Translations under genes and position numbers: made by a program
Assembly (NCBI RefSeq): GCF_022664455.2
Contig: NZ_JAKRKC020000002.1
Coordinates: forward strand, 930,001 to 994,000
From: Actinomadura luzonensis
GTDB taxonomy: Bacteria > Actinomycetota > Actinomycetes > Streptosporangiales > Streptosporangiaceae
Length of the DNA stretch: 64,000 nucleotides
Reading direction: 5' to 3'
Notes under the pieces: generated by a model
Seen by the model: the letters and a program-made list of their open reading frames with translations, nothing else
The model's database searches: none
Told to the model about the DNA's origin: nothing
In this document: in pieces, positions 40,996-50,020 of the stretch
Numbering within the stretch: position 1 is the first letter of the stretch
Layout: each line of letters opens with the position of its first letter

Positions 40996-42248
40996 ACCAG
41001 CTCGAGATCCTCCGCTTCGCGCTGCGCGGCCTGCTGGCCAACAAGATGCGCAGCGCGCTGACCACGCTCGGCATCCTCATCGGCGTCGCGGCGGTCATCC
41101 TGCTGGTCGCGGTCGGCGAGGGCTCCTCCCGCTCGATCCAGCAGAACATCCAGCGGCTCGGCGCGAACACGCTGACGATCTCCCCGTCGTTCTCCGGCGG
41201 CGGCGGAGGCGGCGGCGGGTTCCGGGGCGCGCCGGGCGGCGGCGGCAACACCGGCCCGCGCACCCAGGCCAGGCAGCTCAGCCTGGCCGACGCCAAGGCG
41301 CTGACCGACCGGACGCTCGCGCCGTCGGTCAAGAGCGTCTCGCCGGTGGTGACCGCCTCCTCCTCGACGGCCACGTACGGCCCCGCCAGCCACGCGATCG
41401 CCCAGTTCGTCGGCACCTACCCCAGCTACTTCGAGGCCGTGAACAAGCCCGTCGCCAAGGGCACCTACTTCTTCAACGACGACGTGCTGGCCGCCAGGAA
41501 GGTCGTGGTGCTCGGCCAGACCGTCGTGGAGGAGCTGTTCGGCGCGGTGGACCCGATCGGCAAGCAGGTCAGCGTGTCGGGCGTGCCGTTCACCGTGGTC
41601 GGCGTGCTGAAGGAGGCCGGCTCGACCGGCATGCAGGACGCCGACGACATCGCCGTGGCCCCGCTGCCGGCGGTGCAGCAGAGCCTCAGCGGGTTCGGCT
41701 CGTTGTCGCAGATCGTCGTCCAGGCGACCGGCGCCGGCACCACCACGACGGCGCAGTCCGAGGTCACGGCTATCCTCAACCAACGACACGGCATCACCAA
41801 CAACAACCCCGACTACCGCGTGCTGAACCAGGCCACGTTGCAGGAGACCGTCAGTGAGGCGACCGGCACCTTCACCGTGCTGCTCGGCGCCGTCGCCGCG
41901 ATCTCGCTGCTGGTCGGCGGCATCGGCATCACCAACATCATGCTGGTGACCGTCACCGAGCGCACCCGCGAGATCGGCATCCGCAAGGCGATCGGCGCCC
42001 CGCGGAGCGCGATCCTGGGCCAGTTCCTCATGGAGGCGACCCTGCTGAGCCTCGTGGGCGGGTTGTCCGGCGTGCTGGTGGCCTTCCTCGGCACCAGGCT
42101 CACCATCGCCGGCATCGAGCCGGTCCTCGTGCCGTCGTCGGTGGCGCTCGCCCTCGGCGTGTCGGTGGGGATCGGGTTGTTCTTCGGCAGTTATCCGGCG
42201 AACCGGGCGGCCAAGCTCCGGCCGATCCAGGCTCTGCGCCACGAATAA
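40992..42248 (+). CDS. MacB-type ABC transporter permease (FtsX-like)
   Basis: The 418-residue membrane protein has the MacB layout. One N-terminal helix (MRSALTTLGILIGVAAVILLVAVGEG) is followed by an extracellular periplasmic-core domain (about residues 45-290, with a Gly-rich stretch after TISPSFSG), then three C-terminal helices of the FtsX fold (GGIGITNIMLVTVTERTREIGIRKAIGA). In actinomycetes such permeases export peptides, lipids or antibiotics, or signal envelope stress. It lies between its ATPase and a small membrane protein. Confidence 0.94.
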   Translation: MNQLEILRFALRGLLANKMRSALTTLGILIGVAAVILLVAVGEGSSRSIQQNIQRLGANTLTISPSFSGGGGGGGGFRGAPGGGGNTGPRTQARQLSLADAKALTDRTLAPSVKSVSPVVTASSSTATYGPASHAIAQFVGTYPSYFEAVNKPVAKGTYFFNDDVLAARKVVVLGQTVVEELFGAVDPIGKQVSVSGVPFTVVGVLKEAGSTGMQDADDIAVAPLPAVQQSLSGFGSLSQIVVQATGAGTTTTAQSEVTAILNQRHGITNNNPDYRVLNQATLQETVSEATGTFTVLLGAVAAISLLVGGIGITNIMLVTVTERTREIGIRKAIGAPRSAILGQFLMEATLLSLVGGLSGVLVAFLGTRLTIAGIEPVLVPSSVALALGVSVGIGLFFGSYPANRAAKLRPIQALRHE

Positions 42249-42258
42249 GGAGAGTCAC

Positions 42259-42822
42259 ATGTCGCAGCAGCTCGACTCCTCGCCGTTCCCCGACGACCTG
42301 GGCGAGGAACTGTCCGCCCAGCCCCGCCAGGGCATGTCGAAGCTCACGATGGCGCTGGCCGCCGGGGTGGTGCTGGTGGCCGGGATCCTCATCGGCATCC
42401 AGGCCGGCAAGCTGTTCGGCGGTGACGACGCCGGCGCCGCCGCCGCCGCGCCGGGCCAGCGCGCCATGGGCGGCGGGTACGCCCAGCAGCAGGGCGGCGC
42501 GCCGCCCGGGTACGGCCAGCGCGGGCAGAACGGCGGCTTCGGCGGCCAGGGCCAGCGCATGGGCGGCATGGGCGGCGGCACGTTCGGCACCGTCGAGAAG
42601 GTCGAGGACGGCAAGGTCTACGTCAAGACCATGGACGGCGCCACGGTCACCGTCACCACCACCGACCAGACCACCGTCCAGATCGCCAAGCCCGGCAAGG
42701 TCACCGACCTGGAGAAGGGCGGCAACGTCACGGTCCGCGGCCAGCAGGGCGGCGACGGCTCGGTGACGGCGACCTCGATCACCCAGGGCGGCCAGCAGTT
42801 CCCGGGAGGCGGCCCGCGATGA
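42259..42822 (+). CDS. Small membrane protein with DUF5666-like extracellular domain
   Basis: The 187-residue protein has a cytoplasmic N-terminus, one transmembrane helix (MALAAGVVLVAGILIGIQAGKLF, about residues 31-53), a Gly/Gln/Met-rich linker and a small beta domain. That domain reads GTFGTVEKVEDGKVYVKTMDGATVTVTTTDQTTVQIAKPGKV and resembles DUF5666. Its place between the permease and the response regulator, with an ATGA overlap to the latter, suggests a pump accessory or a sensor partner of the histidine kinase. The ATG at 42259 has AAGGAGAG upstream. Confidence 0.75.
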   Translation: MSQQLDSSPFPDDLGEELSAQPRQGMSKLTMALAAGVVLVAGILIGIQAGKLFGGDDAGAAAAAPGQRAMGGGYAQQQGGAPPGYGQRGQNGGFGGQGQRMGGMGGGTFGTVEKVEDGKVYVKTMDGATVTVTTTDQTTVQIAKPGKVTDLEKGGNVTVRGQQGGDGSVTATSITQGGQQFPGGGPR

Positions 42823-43520
42823 GCCGCCCCGAGCCCGAGGCCAGGCTGCTGGTGGTCGACGACGAGCCCAACATCAGGGAGCTGTTCTCGGCCAGCCTGC
42901 GCATGGCCGGGTTCGAGGTGCTGACCGCCGCCGACGGGCGGGAGGCGCTGCGGGTGGCCGAGGAGAGCACGCCCGACCTGGTGATGCTCGACGTCATGCT
43001 GCCCGACCTGGACGGCCTGACGGTCGCGGGCAGGCTGCGGTCCCGCGGCCGCCGGGTCCCGGTCCTGTTCGTGACCGCGAAGGACACGCCGGAGGACCGC
43101 CTCGCCGGGCTCGGCCTCGGCGAGGACTACGTCACCAAGCCGTTCAGCCTGGAGGAGGTCATCGCCCGCATCAGGGCCGTGCTGCGCCGCACCCGGCGCG
43201 GCACCCCGCCGCCCAACCGGTTGCGCGTCGCCGACCTGGAGCTGGACGAGGAGACCCACGAGGTGTGGCGCGACGGCCTGCCGGTGAAGCTGTCGCCGAC
43301 GGAGTTCCGGCTGCTGCAGTACTTCATGCTCAACGCGGGACGGGTGCTGTCGAAGACCCAGATCCTCGACCACGTCTGGAACGGCGACTGGCGGACCGAC
43401 GTCGGCCTCGTCGAGTCGTACGTCTCCTACCTGCGCCGCAAGGTGGACACCGGCGAGCGCAAGTACCTGCACACCCTCCGGGGCGTCGGCTACATCCTGC
43501 GCCCGCCGCGCGGCCTGTGA
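42819..43520 (+). CDS. OmpR/PhoB-family response regulator
   Basis: The 233-residue protein has a receiver domain with phospho-acceptor Asp58 in LVMLDVMLPDLDG, Lys107 in YVTKPFS, and a C-terminal winged helix (LRVADLELDEETHEVWRDGLPVKLSPTEFRLL to YLRRKVDTGERKYLHTLRGVGYILR). The loop before Lys107 reads GLGLGEDYVTKPF, one residue shorter than the usual GLELGADDYVTKPF. The start overlaps the preceding stop, and its own stop overlaps the kinase start (GTGA). It probably regulates this efflux operon. Confidence 0.95.
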   Translation: MSRPEPEARLLVVDDEPNIRELFSASLRMAGFEVLTAADGREALRVAEESTPDLVMLDVMLPDLDGLTVAGRLRSRGRRVPVLFVTAKDTPEDRLAGLGLGEDYVTKPFSLEEVIARIRAVLRRTRRGTPPPNRLRVADLELDEETHEVWRDGLPVKLSPTEFRLLQYFMLNAGRVLSKTQILDHVWNGDWRTDVGLVESYVSYLRRKVDTGERKYLHTLRGVGYILRPPRGL

Positions 43521-45037
43521 GCGGCGTACGGCCGGCGCGCCGCCCGCCCTGGGTGCGCGGCGTGCGCAAGCACCTGGCCAGGACGCCGCTGTGGGCCAGG
43601 CTGGTGTCGGCGACCCTGCTGCTGGTCACGCTGGCGATCACGCTGACCGGCCTGTTCGCCGTGCGGCTGCTGCGCGGCTACCTCGTCGAGCGGGTGGACC
43701 AGCAGCTCCACGCCGCCACCGGGCCGCGCGACACACCGCCGCCGCCGCCCGAGCCGCGGCCCGTGGGCAGCCGCCCGCAACGTTTCCTCGGCCTGTTCCA
43801 CGTCGTGGTGCTGGACGCGAACGGCGTCCCGATCCGCACGCTCAGCGAGTCGACGGCCGCGCACACGCCCGCCCTGCCCCGGCTGGCCGCCGGCGACGTG
43901 GCCGCGCTGCGGGGCCGGCCGTTCACCGTCGAGTCGCGCGACCCCGGCGGCCCGAGCTGGCGGGTCGTCGCCGTCCCCGGGCGCGAGAACGAGAGCCGGG
44001 TGGTCGCCATCAACCTGGGCGACGTGGACGACACCGTCTCCCAGCTCGCCCTCATCGTGGCGGTGGGCGGCGGCGGCACCGTCGTGGTGCTCGGCTTCGC
44101 CTGCTGGTGGCTGGTGCGCCGCAGCCTGCGTCCGCTGCAGGAGATCTCCCGCACCGCCAACGACATCGCGGGCGGCGACCTGTCGCGCCGCGTCCCCCTC
44201 TGGCCCGGCACCACGGAGGTCGGCAAGCTCGGCCGTTCGCTCAACACCATGCTGGCCCGCATCGAGGACGCCGTGCGCGAGCGCGAGGAGGCCGCCGAGT
44301 CGGCCCGCCGCTCCGCGACCGCGGCCCGCCGCTCGGAGGAGCTGATGCGCCGCTTCATGGCCGACGCCTCGCACGAGCTGCGCACGCCGCTGACCTCGAT
44401 CAGGGGGTTCGCCGAGCTGTACCGGCTGGCGGAGGAGAAGGACCTGGAGGAGGCGGTGCGGCTGCTCGGCCGCATCGAGGGGCAGGCGGCCCGGATGGGC
44501 CTGCTGGTGGAGGACATGCTGCTGCTGGCCCGCCTCGACCAGCGGCGCGCGCTGGCCACCCGGCCGGTCGACCTGCTCAGCCTGGCCGCCACCGCGGTCA
44601 TCGACGCCCAGACGCTGGCGCCGGAGCGGCGTATCGAGCTGGTGCGGCTGTTCGACGGGGACGGCGACGTGCTCGTGACCGGGGACGAGACGCGCCTGGC
44701 GCAGGTGCTGGGCAACCTCGTCACCAACGCGCTCACCCACACGCCCGCGGGCACGCCGTTCCAGGTGCGCGTCGGGCTGGACGGCGACCAGGCCGTGGTG
44801 GAGGTCGCCGACGAGGGGCCCGGGTTCCCGCCCGAGGTGGCCGAGCGGGTGTTCGAGCGGTTCTACCGGGCCGATCCGGCGCGCAGCACGGGCGGGTCGG
44901 GGCTCGGGCTGTCCATCGCGGCGACGCTGGTGGAGGCGCACGGCGGGGTGATCGTGGCCGAGAGCGAGCCGGGCAAGGGGGCGCTGTTCCGGGTGATCCT
45001 GCCGGTGGACCCGCCGGCGCGCGAGCCCGTCACGTAG
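43517..45037 (+). CDS. Sensor histidine kinase paired with the OmpR-type regulator
   Basis: The 506-residue kinase has a transmembrane helix near residues 25-50 and an extracellular sensor of about 125 residues with a Pro-rich start. A second helix (LALIVAVGGGGTVVVLGFACWWLV) is followed by a HAMP domain, the H-box ADASHELRTPLTSIRGFAELYR (His about 285), N-box NLVTNALTHTP and G-boxes ADEGPGFPP and GGSGLGLSIA. It resembles the TrcS/BaeS-type kinases of actinomycetes that sense envelope conditions. It is the last gene of the coupled operon starting at 39071. Confidence 0.94.
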   Translation: MSGVRPARRPPWVRGVRKHLARTPLWARLVSATLLLVTLAITLTGLFAVRLLRGYLVERVDQQLHAATGPRDTPPPPPEPRPVGSRPQRFLGLFHVVVLDANGVPIRTLSESTAAHTPALPRLAAGDVAALRGRPFTVESRDPGGPSWRVVAVPGRENESRVVAINLGDVDDTVSQLALIVAVGGGGTVVVLGFACWWLVRRSLRPLQEISRTANDIAGGDLSRRVPLWPGTTEVGKLGRSLNTMLARIEDAVREREEAAESARRSATAARRSEELMRRFMADASHELRTPLTSIRGFAELYRLAEEKDLEEAVRLLGRIEGQAARMGLLVEDMLLLARLDQRRALATRPVDLLSLAATAVIDAQTLAPERRIELVRLFDGDGDVLVTGDETRLAQVLGNLVTNALTHTPAGTPFQVRVGLDGDQAVVEVADEGPGFPPEVAERVFERFYRADPARSTGGSGLGLSIAATLVEAHGGVIVAESEPGKGALFRVILPVDPPAREPVT

Positions 45038-45061
45038 CCGCCACGGGCCTGGTGATGGGGG

Positions 45062-46444
45062 TCAGCCGAAGGCGTAGCCGTACAGGCCGGTGCCCTTGGC
45101 CAGCTCGCGGATCCTGCCGAGCCGCAGCCCCGCCTGGCGCGAGCCCGGCGCGTACAGCACCAGCCCCTGGTCGGGCGCGGCCACCACGAGCCCGTCGAGC
45201 GGCCGGCCCCGCTCCAGGGTGCGGAAGCGCCCGCCGCCGGGCAGCGCCGCCAGCGCGGCCCCGAAGTCGCGTCCCGAGCCCTTGAGCAGCAGGTTGCCCT
45301 CGCGGGTCAGCCCGCCGGCGGCGCGGCCCGCGAGCACCTGCACGGCGCGCTCGCCGGGCACGCCGATCGCCAGCTCGTCGCGGCCGTCGCCGTTGAAGTC
45401 GCCGGCGGCCAGCGCCGCGCCGAAGCGGTCGTAGTAGCGGGGCCTGCCCTCCAGGGTGTTCTGCGACCACGCCTCGCTCCGGCCGGTACGCAGGCCGGCG
45501 CGGGAGCCGTACAGGACGTCCACCGTGCCGTCGCCGTAGTCCATGGCCCGCTGGTTCGCGCTCAGGCCCTCGCCCGGGACGCCGATGGCGAGGTCGGCGC
45601 GGCCGTCGCCGTTGAAGTCGCCGGTGGCGAGCGCGGCGCCGAAGGCGTCCCACTTCTCGGCGGCGCCCTTGATGCCGGGGCTGCTCTGGGTGAGCTGCCT
45701 GGAGCGGCGGGCGCGCACGTCCAGCACCGTGACCGAGCCCTGGCCGTCCTGCGTGACGCTGTCGGCGGGGGCGCCGACGACCAGCTCGTCCTTGCCGTCG
45801 CCGTCGAAGTCGCCGGTGGCGAGCGCGGCGCCCCACTGGTCGGTGACGTGCGCGCTCTGCCGCACCCACGAGGTCTTCTGGGTGATCTGGTACGGCTTGC
45901 GGCCCTTCATCCAGTACACCGTGACCGAGCCGCCGGAGCGCTGGCTGGGCGCGCCGACGACCAGCTCGTCCTTGCCGTCGCCGTCGAGGTCCCCGGCGGT
46001 GAGCGCGGCCCCGAACCGGTCGCTGGACGGCTTGGCGAGCCGCAGCTCCTCGCCCTTGACCAGGCCGCCGGTGGTGCCGCGGAAGAGCTGGACGACGCCG
46101 TTGCCGTCGCCTCCCGGGACGCGCTCGCCGGTGAACTCCTCCGACACCCCGACGGCGAGGTCGGCGCACTCGTCCCCGTCGAAGTCGCCGACGGCGAGGG
46201 CGGAGCCGAAGGAGTCGCCCGGCTCCGCGCCCTCACCCTGCGTAAGGGTAGCCCTGACGCCGGAGCCGTACATGACGGTCACCGAGCCGGCCCGGTCGCG
46301 GTCGTAGGGGGCGGCGACGGCGAGGTCCGCGCGGCCGTCGCCGTCGAAGTCGAGCGGGTGCCCGCCGCACGAGCGGGCGGCGCCGCCGGCGAGCGGGTCG
46401 GCGGTGAGGGGGAGGACCAGGCAGGCGGCGAGCAGCGCGTTCAT
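45062..46444 (-). CDS. Secreted FG-GAP/integrin-alpha-like beta-propeller protein
   Basis: The 460-residue protein has a short signal peptide (MNALLAACLVLPLTADPLAGG) and about seven FG-GAP repeats. Each carries a calcium-binding loop such as DFDGDGRADLAVAAP, DLDGDGKDELVVGAP or DFNGDGRADLAIGVP, with FGAALATGDF between. Such seven-blade propellers are common secreted proteins in actinomycetes and may bind surfaces or ligands; no enzyme motif is seen. The ATG at 46444 is preferred over an upstream in-frame ATG because the signal peptide begins there. It converges on the histidine kinase gene. Confidence 0.88.
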   Translation of the reverse strand: MNALLAACLVLPLTADPLAGGAARSCGGHPLDFDGDGRADLAVAAPYDRDRAGSVTVMYGSGVRATLTQGEGAEPGDSFGSALAVGDFDGDECADLAVGVSEEFTGERVPGGDGNGVVQLFRGTTGGLVKGEELRLAKPSSDRFGAALTAGDLDGDGKDELVVGAPSQRSGGSVTVYWMKGRKPYQITQKTSWVRQSAHVTDQWGAALATGDFDGDGKDELVVGAPADSVTQDGQGSVTVLDVRARRSRQLTQSSPGIKGAAEKWDAFGAALATGDFNGDGRADLAIGVPGEGLSANQRAMDYGDGTVDVLYGSRAGLRTGRSEAWSQNTLEGRPRYYDRFGAALAAGDFNGDGRDELAIGVPGERAVQVLAGRAAGGLTREGNLLLKGSGRDFGAALAALPGGGRFRTLERGRPLDGLVVAAPDQGLVLYAPGSRQAGLRLGRIRELAKGTGLYGYAFG

Positions 46445-46511
46445 ACCGCTAGTGATGTCCGCCCGGTGCGAACCTGGATTTAACGCCGCGGGAACGTGCC
46501 AGGATAGTCGG

Positions 46512-47741
46512 GTGGACATCGACCTCGCGGACTTGGACTTCTGGCGCAGACCGCTCAAGGAGCGCAACGAGGCGTTCGCCCGGCTCCGGCAGCTGGAGCA
46601 TCCGGTGTTCTTCCCGGAGAAGAAAGTGCCCTTCCTGCGCTCGGGCAAGGGCTTCTACGCCCTGGTGCGGCACGCCGACGTGGTCGAGGCCAGCCGCAAC
46701 GCCAAGGTCTTCTCCAGCGAGCCCGCGGTCACCAATCCCGAGCCGCCCGGCTGGGTGAAGCAGGTGTTCGGCGAGTCGATGGTCAACATGGACGACCCGC
46801 GCCACGCCCGGCTGCGCCGCATCGTGACCCGCTCGTTCAGCCCGAAGATGCTGGCCGGGCTGCAGAGCGACATCGAGGCCGCCTGCGCCCGCATCGTCGA
46901 CGACGTCGTCAGGGACGGCCCCCGCGACTTCGTCCAGCAGGTCGCCGCCCGCCTGCCCATCCACGTCATCTGCGACATGCTGAACATTCCGCAGGAGTTG
47001 CGGGAGAAGGTCCACCAGCACGTCGACATCTCCACCGCCTACACCGGCGTGCGCCCCAGCCTGGCCCGCAGCGTCCAGATGGCCGGCCAGAACATGCTGG
47101 CCCTGCTCGCCCTCCAGCGCATGGTGATCAAGCTCGGCCACGAGCGCGTCGCCGAGCCCACGGGCGACCTCGTCTCGCTGCTGGTCAACGCCAACGTCGA
47201 CGGCGAGAAGCTGACCGACAAGGAGCTCGGCTCGTTCTTCTCGCTGCTGCTCGTGGCGGGCAACGAGACCGCGCGCAACACCATGGCCCACGGCATCAAG
47301 CTCCTCACCGACAACCCGGCGCAGCGCGAGCTGCTGATGAGCGACTTCGACGCGCACATCGGCAACACCATCGAGGAGATGGTCCGCTACGTCTCGCCGA
47401 TCATGCAGTTCCGCCGCACGGTCACCGAGGACTACACGCTGCGCGGGCTGGAGCTGAAGAAGGGCGACAAGGTCGTGCTCTTCTACGGCTCCGCCAACCG
47501 GGACGAGTCGGTCTTCCCCCACGCCGACACCTTCGACATCACCCGCGAGACCAAGCCGCACGTCGGCTTCGGCGGCCCCGGGCCGCACTTCTGCCTCGGC
47601 GCAAACCTCGCGCGGCAGGAGATGCGCACCATGTTCCGCGAGCTGCTGACCCGGCTGCCGGAGATCCGCTCGGTGGGCGAGCCGGAGCTGCTGCTGTCCA
47701 ACTTCGACAACAGCGTCCGCAGCCAGCCCTTCACCTTCTGA
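46512..47741 (+). CDS. Cytochrome P450 (CYP124/125/142-like group)
   Basis: The 409-residue P450 has the I-helix LLLVAGNETARNTMAHG, the K-helix EEMVRYVSP (ExxR), and the heme loop HVGFGGPGPHFCLGANLAR with Cys about 361. The pattern resembles actinobacterial P450s that oxidise sterol side chains or methyl-branched lipids. No ferredoxin, ferredoxin reductase or steroid genes are nearby, so the substrate is open. The GTG at 46512 is preceded by CAGGAT and six bases, compatible with a leaderless mRNA. Confidence 0.92.
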   Translation: MDIDLADLDFWRRPLKERNEAFARLRQLEHPVFFPEKKVPFLRSGKGFYALVRHADVVEASRNAKVFSSEPAVTNPEPPGWVKQVFGESMVNMDDPRHARLRRIVTRSFSPKMLAGLQSDIEAACARIVDDVVRDGPRDFVQQVAARLPIHVICDMLNIPQELREKVHQHVDISTAYTGVRPSLARSVQMAGQNMLALLALQRMVIKLGHERVAEPTGDLVSLLVNANVDGEKLTDKELGSFFSLLLVAGNETARNTMAHGIKLLTDNPAQRELLMSDFDAHIGNTIEEMVRYVSPIMQFRRTVTEDYTLRGLELKKGDKVVLFYGSANRDESVFPHADTFDITRETKPHVGFGGPGPHFCLGANLARQEMRTMFRELLTRLPEIRSVGEPELLLSNFDNSVRSQPFTF

Positions 47742-47769
47742 CGACGCGCCCCCCGCCGCGACCCGGCGG

Positions 47770-49164
47770 TCAGTCCGCGGCGAGCACGTTCGTCCTGATG
47801 GTGAGGAACGTGACCAGCGCCGACACCGCCATCATCGCCGCGCTGACCAGCATCGCGCTGCGGAAGCCCGCGTCGAACACCGGCGGGTTCTCGAACGCCT
47901 CGCCCACCAGCCCCACCAGCGGCGGCACGGCGGCCACCGCCAGCAGGCCGCCGGTGCGGGCCACCGCGTTGTTGACGCCGCTGGCGGTCCCCGCGTACCG
48001 CTCGTCGGCGGTGGCCAGCACGGTCGCCGTCAGCGGCGCCACCGCCGCCGACAGCCCGAGCCCGAACAAGGTCACCGCCGGCAGCACCTGCAGCGGGTAC
48101 GACGCGCCGAACCCGATCGTGCTCATCGCCACGAACCCCGCCCCCGCCAGCAGGATGCCGAGCGTCATCGGCCAGCGGGGGCCGTACCGCTTGGCGACGT
48201 CCCCGGCCTTCGCCGACAGCAGCAGCATCAGCACCGTGGCCGGCAACATCGCCAGCCCCGCCGCGATCGGCGAGAAGCCCGACACCACCTGCAACTGCAC
48301 GACCAGCAGGAAGAACACCACGCCCATGGCGGCGTACATGACGAGCGTCACGACGTTGACGGCCGTGAACACGTGGTTCCTGAACAGCCCGACCGGCACC
48401 AGCGCCTCCGGCGAGCGGCGCACCTCGACCGCCACGAACGCCGCCGCCAGCACCAGCCCGGCCGCCAGCGGCAGCGGCGCGCCCTTCTGGATCAGCCCGT
48501 ACGTGATGCCCGCCAGCGCCAGGGCCGCCAGCGCCGAGCCCAGCACGTCGAACCGGCCGGCCGCCTGCTCGTCCCTGCTCTCCGGCACGTGCCGCAGCGC
48601 CACGAGCACCACGAGCGCCGCGAACGGCAGGTTGACCAGGAACGCCCACCGCCAGCCCACGCTCTGCACCAGCCAGCCGCCGAGCAGCGGCCCCGCCGCG
48701 CTGGCCACCCCGCCGAGCCCCGACCACGCCCCGACCGCCTTCGGCCGGTCCTCGCGCGCGAACGACGCCTGGATGATCGCCAGCGAGCCCGGCGTCAGCA
48801 GCGCGCCGCCGACGCCCTGGAGCGCGCGGGCGGCGATCAGGAACTCGATGTTCGGCGACAGGCCGCACAGCGCCGAGGCCACGGCGAACCAAACCGTGCC
48901 GATGACGAAGACGTTGCGCCGCCCGTACCGGTCGCCGAGCGAGCCGCCCAGCAGGATCAGCCCCGCCAGCGTCAACGTGTAGGCGTTGACCGTCCACTGC
49001 AGCCCGTCCATGCCCGCGTCCAGCTCGCGCCCCAGGAACGGCAGCGCGACGTTGACGACGGTGCTGTCGAGCAGGGCCAGCCCGGAGCCGAGCACGGTCG
49101 CGAGCAGCACCCACCGGCCGCGCGCCGACCCGAGCGCCAGATGTCCCCCCAAATCGGACGTCAT
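47770..49164 (-). CDS. MFS drug:H+ antiporter, DHA2 (14-helix) family
   Basis: The 464-residue protein has the DHA2 motif C region LLDSTVVNVALPFLGRELDAG, motif A GGSLGDRYGRRNVFVIG, LQGVGGALLTPGSLAII and about 14 hydrophobic segments. It likely exports toxic small molecules. ATG 49164 is chosen; the upstream minus strand has CAGGAT seven bases before it, a possible leaderless -10. The TetR gene behind it on the same strand is the probable repressor, with a 163-base gap holding 8-bp repeats. Confidence 0.92.
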   Translation of the reverse strand: MTSDLGGHLALGSARGRWVLLATVLGSGLALLDSTVVNVALPFLGRELDAGMDGLQWTVNAYTLTLAGLILLGGSLGDRYGRRNVFVIGTVWFAVASALCGLSPNIEFLIAARALQGVGGALLTPGSLAIIQASFAREDRPKAVGAWSGLGGVASAAGPLLGGWLVQSVGWRWAFLVNLPFAALVVLVALRHVPESRDEQAAGRFDVLGSALAALALAGITYGLIQKGAPLPLAAGLVLAAAFVAVEVRRSPEALVPVGLFRNHVFTAVNVVTLVMYAAMGVVFFLLVVQLQVVSGFSPIAAGLAMLPATVLMLLLSAKAGDVAKRYGPRWPMTLGILLAGAGFVAMSTIGFGASYPLQVLPAVTLFGLGLSAAVAPLTATVLATADERYAGTASGVNNAVARTGGLLAVAAVPPLVGLVGEAFENPPVFDAGFRSAMLVSAAMMAVSALVTFLTIRTNVLAAD

Positions 49165-49233
49165 GCGCCCAATCCTGTCACCACCCCCACCCCTGACGAT
49201 CACCCACCCCCGCCACCCACCCGCTGCGACTCG

Positions 49234-49280
49234 CCGACGGCCGACGGGCCGACGGGCCGACGGGCCGACGGGCCGACGGG
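49234..49280. repeat. 8-bp tandem repeat (CCGACGGG)
   Basis: One 7-base and five perfect 8-base units lie in the gap between the tetR stop and the MFS start. The array is non-coding. Confidence 0.9.
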
Positions 49281-49327
49281 CCGGCTCACTGCCCGGGCGA
49301 CTGCCGGGTGGCGACCTGCGACCTGGC

Positions 49328-49936
49328 TCAGTCCGCCGCCGACCGGCTGCCGAGCGCCCGCAGCACGAAGTCGCTCACCAGCCCCGCCGCCTCCTCGACC
49401 GACACGTTCCCGCTGATCAGCGGCACCCGCTCCGCCCCGATCACCGCCAGGATCATCCGCGCCGTGGCCGCCACGTCCACCACCCGGAAGTCCCCCGCGG
49501 CGGCCCCGCTCTCTAGGATCGCCACCAGCACCCGCTGCATGGGCGCGACGTGCTCGGCGAGCTGCTGGTAGGCGTCCGGCCCGAGCGCCGCGCTGAGATC
49601 GGCCGCCCCCGGATGCGGGTGCGCCAGCAGCCCTTCGAGCTGCAGCCGCACGTACCCCCGCAGCCGATCGGCCGGCGCGGCGTCCCCGGGCAGCTCCCGC
49701 TCCAAGCTGTCGATGAAGTAACGCGTCACCTGCTCGGTGAACGCCAGCAGCAGCGCCGCCTTGTCCGGGAAGTAGTTGTACAGCACGGTACGGGTGATGC
49801 CGGCCTCGCCCGCGACGTCGGTCATGGAGATCGCGTCGATGCCCTGTGTCCTGGACAGGCGCGCGACGGCCTGGAGGATGCGGTCGCGCGTCTGAGCACG
49901 ATGCTCACCGATGGTGGCGGCCGAGATCCGGGGCAT
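49328..49936 (-). CDS. TetR-family transcriptional regulator
   Basis: The 202-residue protein has an HTH at about residues 15-60 (RDRILQAVARLSRTQGIDAISMTDVAGEAGITRTVLYNYFPDKAALL) and a C-terminal ligand-binding domain. It precedes the DHA2 exporter on the same strand, the common layout of an efflux pump with its repressor. An imperfect inverted repeat at 49979-50003 upstream may be its operator. Confidence 0.92.
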   Translation of the reverse strand: MPRISAATIGEHRAQTRDRILQAVARLSRTQGIDAISMTDVAGEAGITRTVLYNYFPDKAALLLAFTEQVTRYFIDSLERELPGDAAPADRLRGYVRLQLEGLLAHPHPGAADLSAALGPDAYQQLAEHVAPMQRVLVAILESGAAAGDFRVVDVAATARMILAVIGAERVPLISGNVSVEEAAGLVSDFVLRALGSRSAAD

Positions 49937-49978
49937 AAGCCCATGGTAGGCCCGCCCCCCTCCACGCCGCGGTCACCG

Positions 49979-50003
49979 ATCCACTGGACAGATCCAGGTG
50001 GAT
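49979..50003. promoter_or_regulatory. Imperfect inverted repeat upstream of tetR
   Basis: ATCCAC-TGGA and TCCAGGTGGAT form 10-11-base arms (one bulged base) around CAGA. It lies 43 bases upstream of the tetR start and 18 bases before the decayed fic ORF. Confidence 0.4.
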
Positions 50004-50020
50004 GCTCCGGCCGTGCTTAC

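Noticed and set aside
46512..47741. P450 as part of a natural-product cluster with the neighbouring exporter and TetR
   Set aside because: No core biosynthetic enzyme is nearby, and the P450 and exporter face each other and are separately transcribed.
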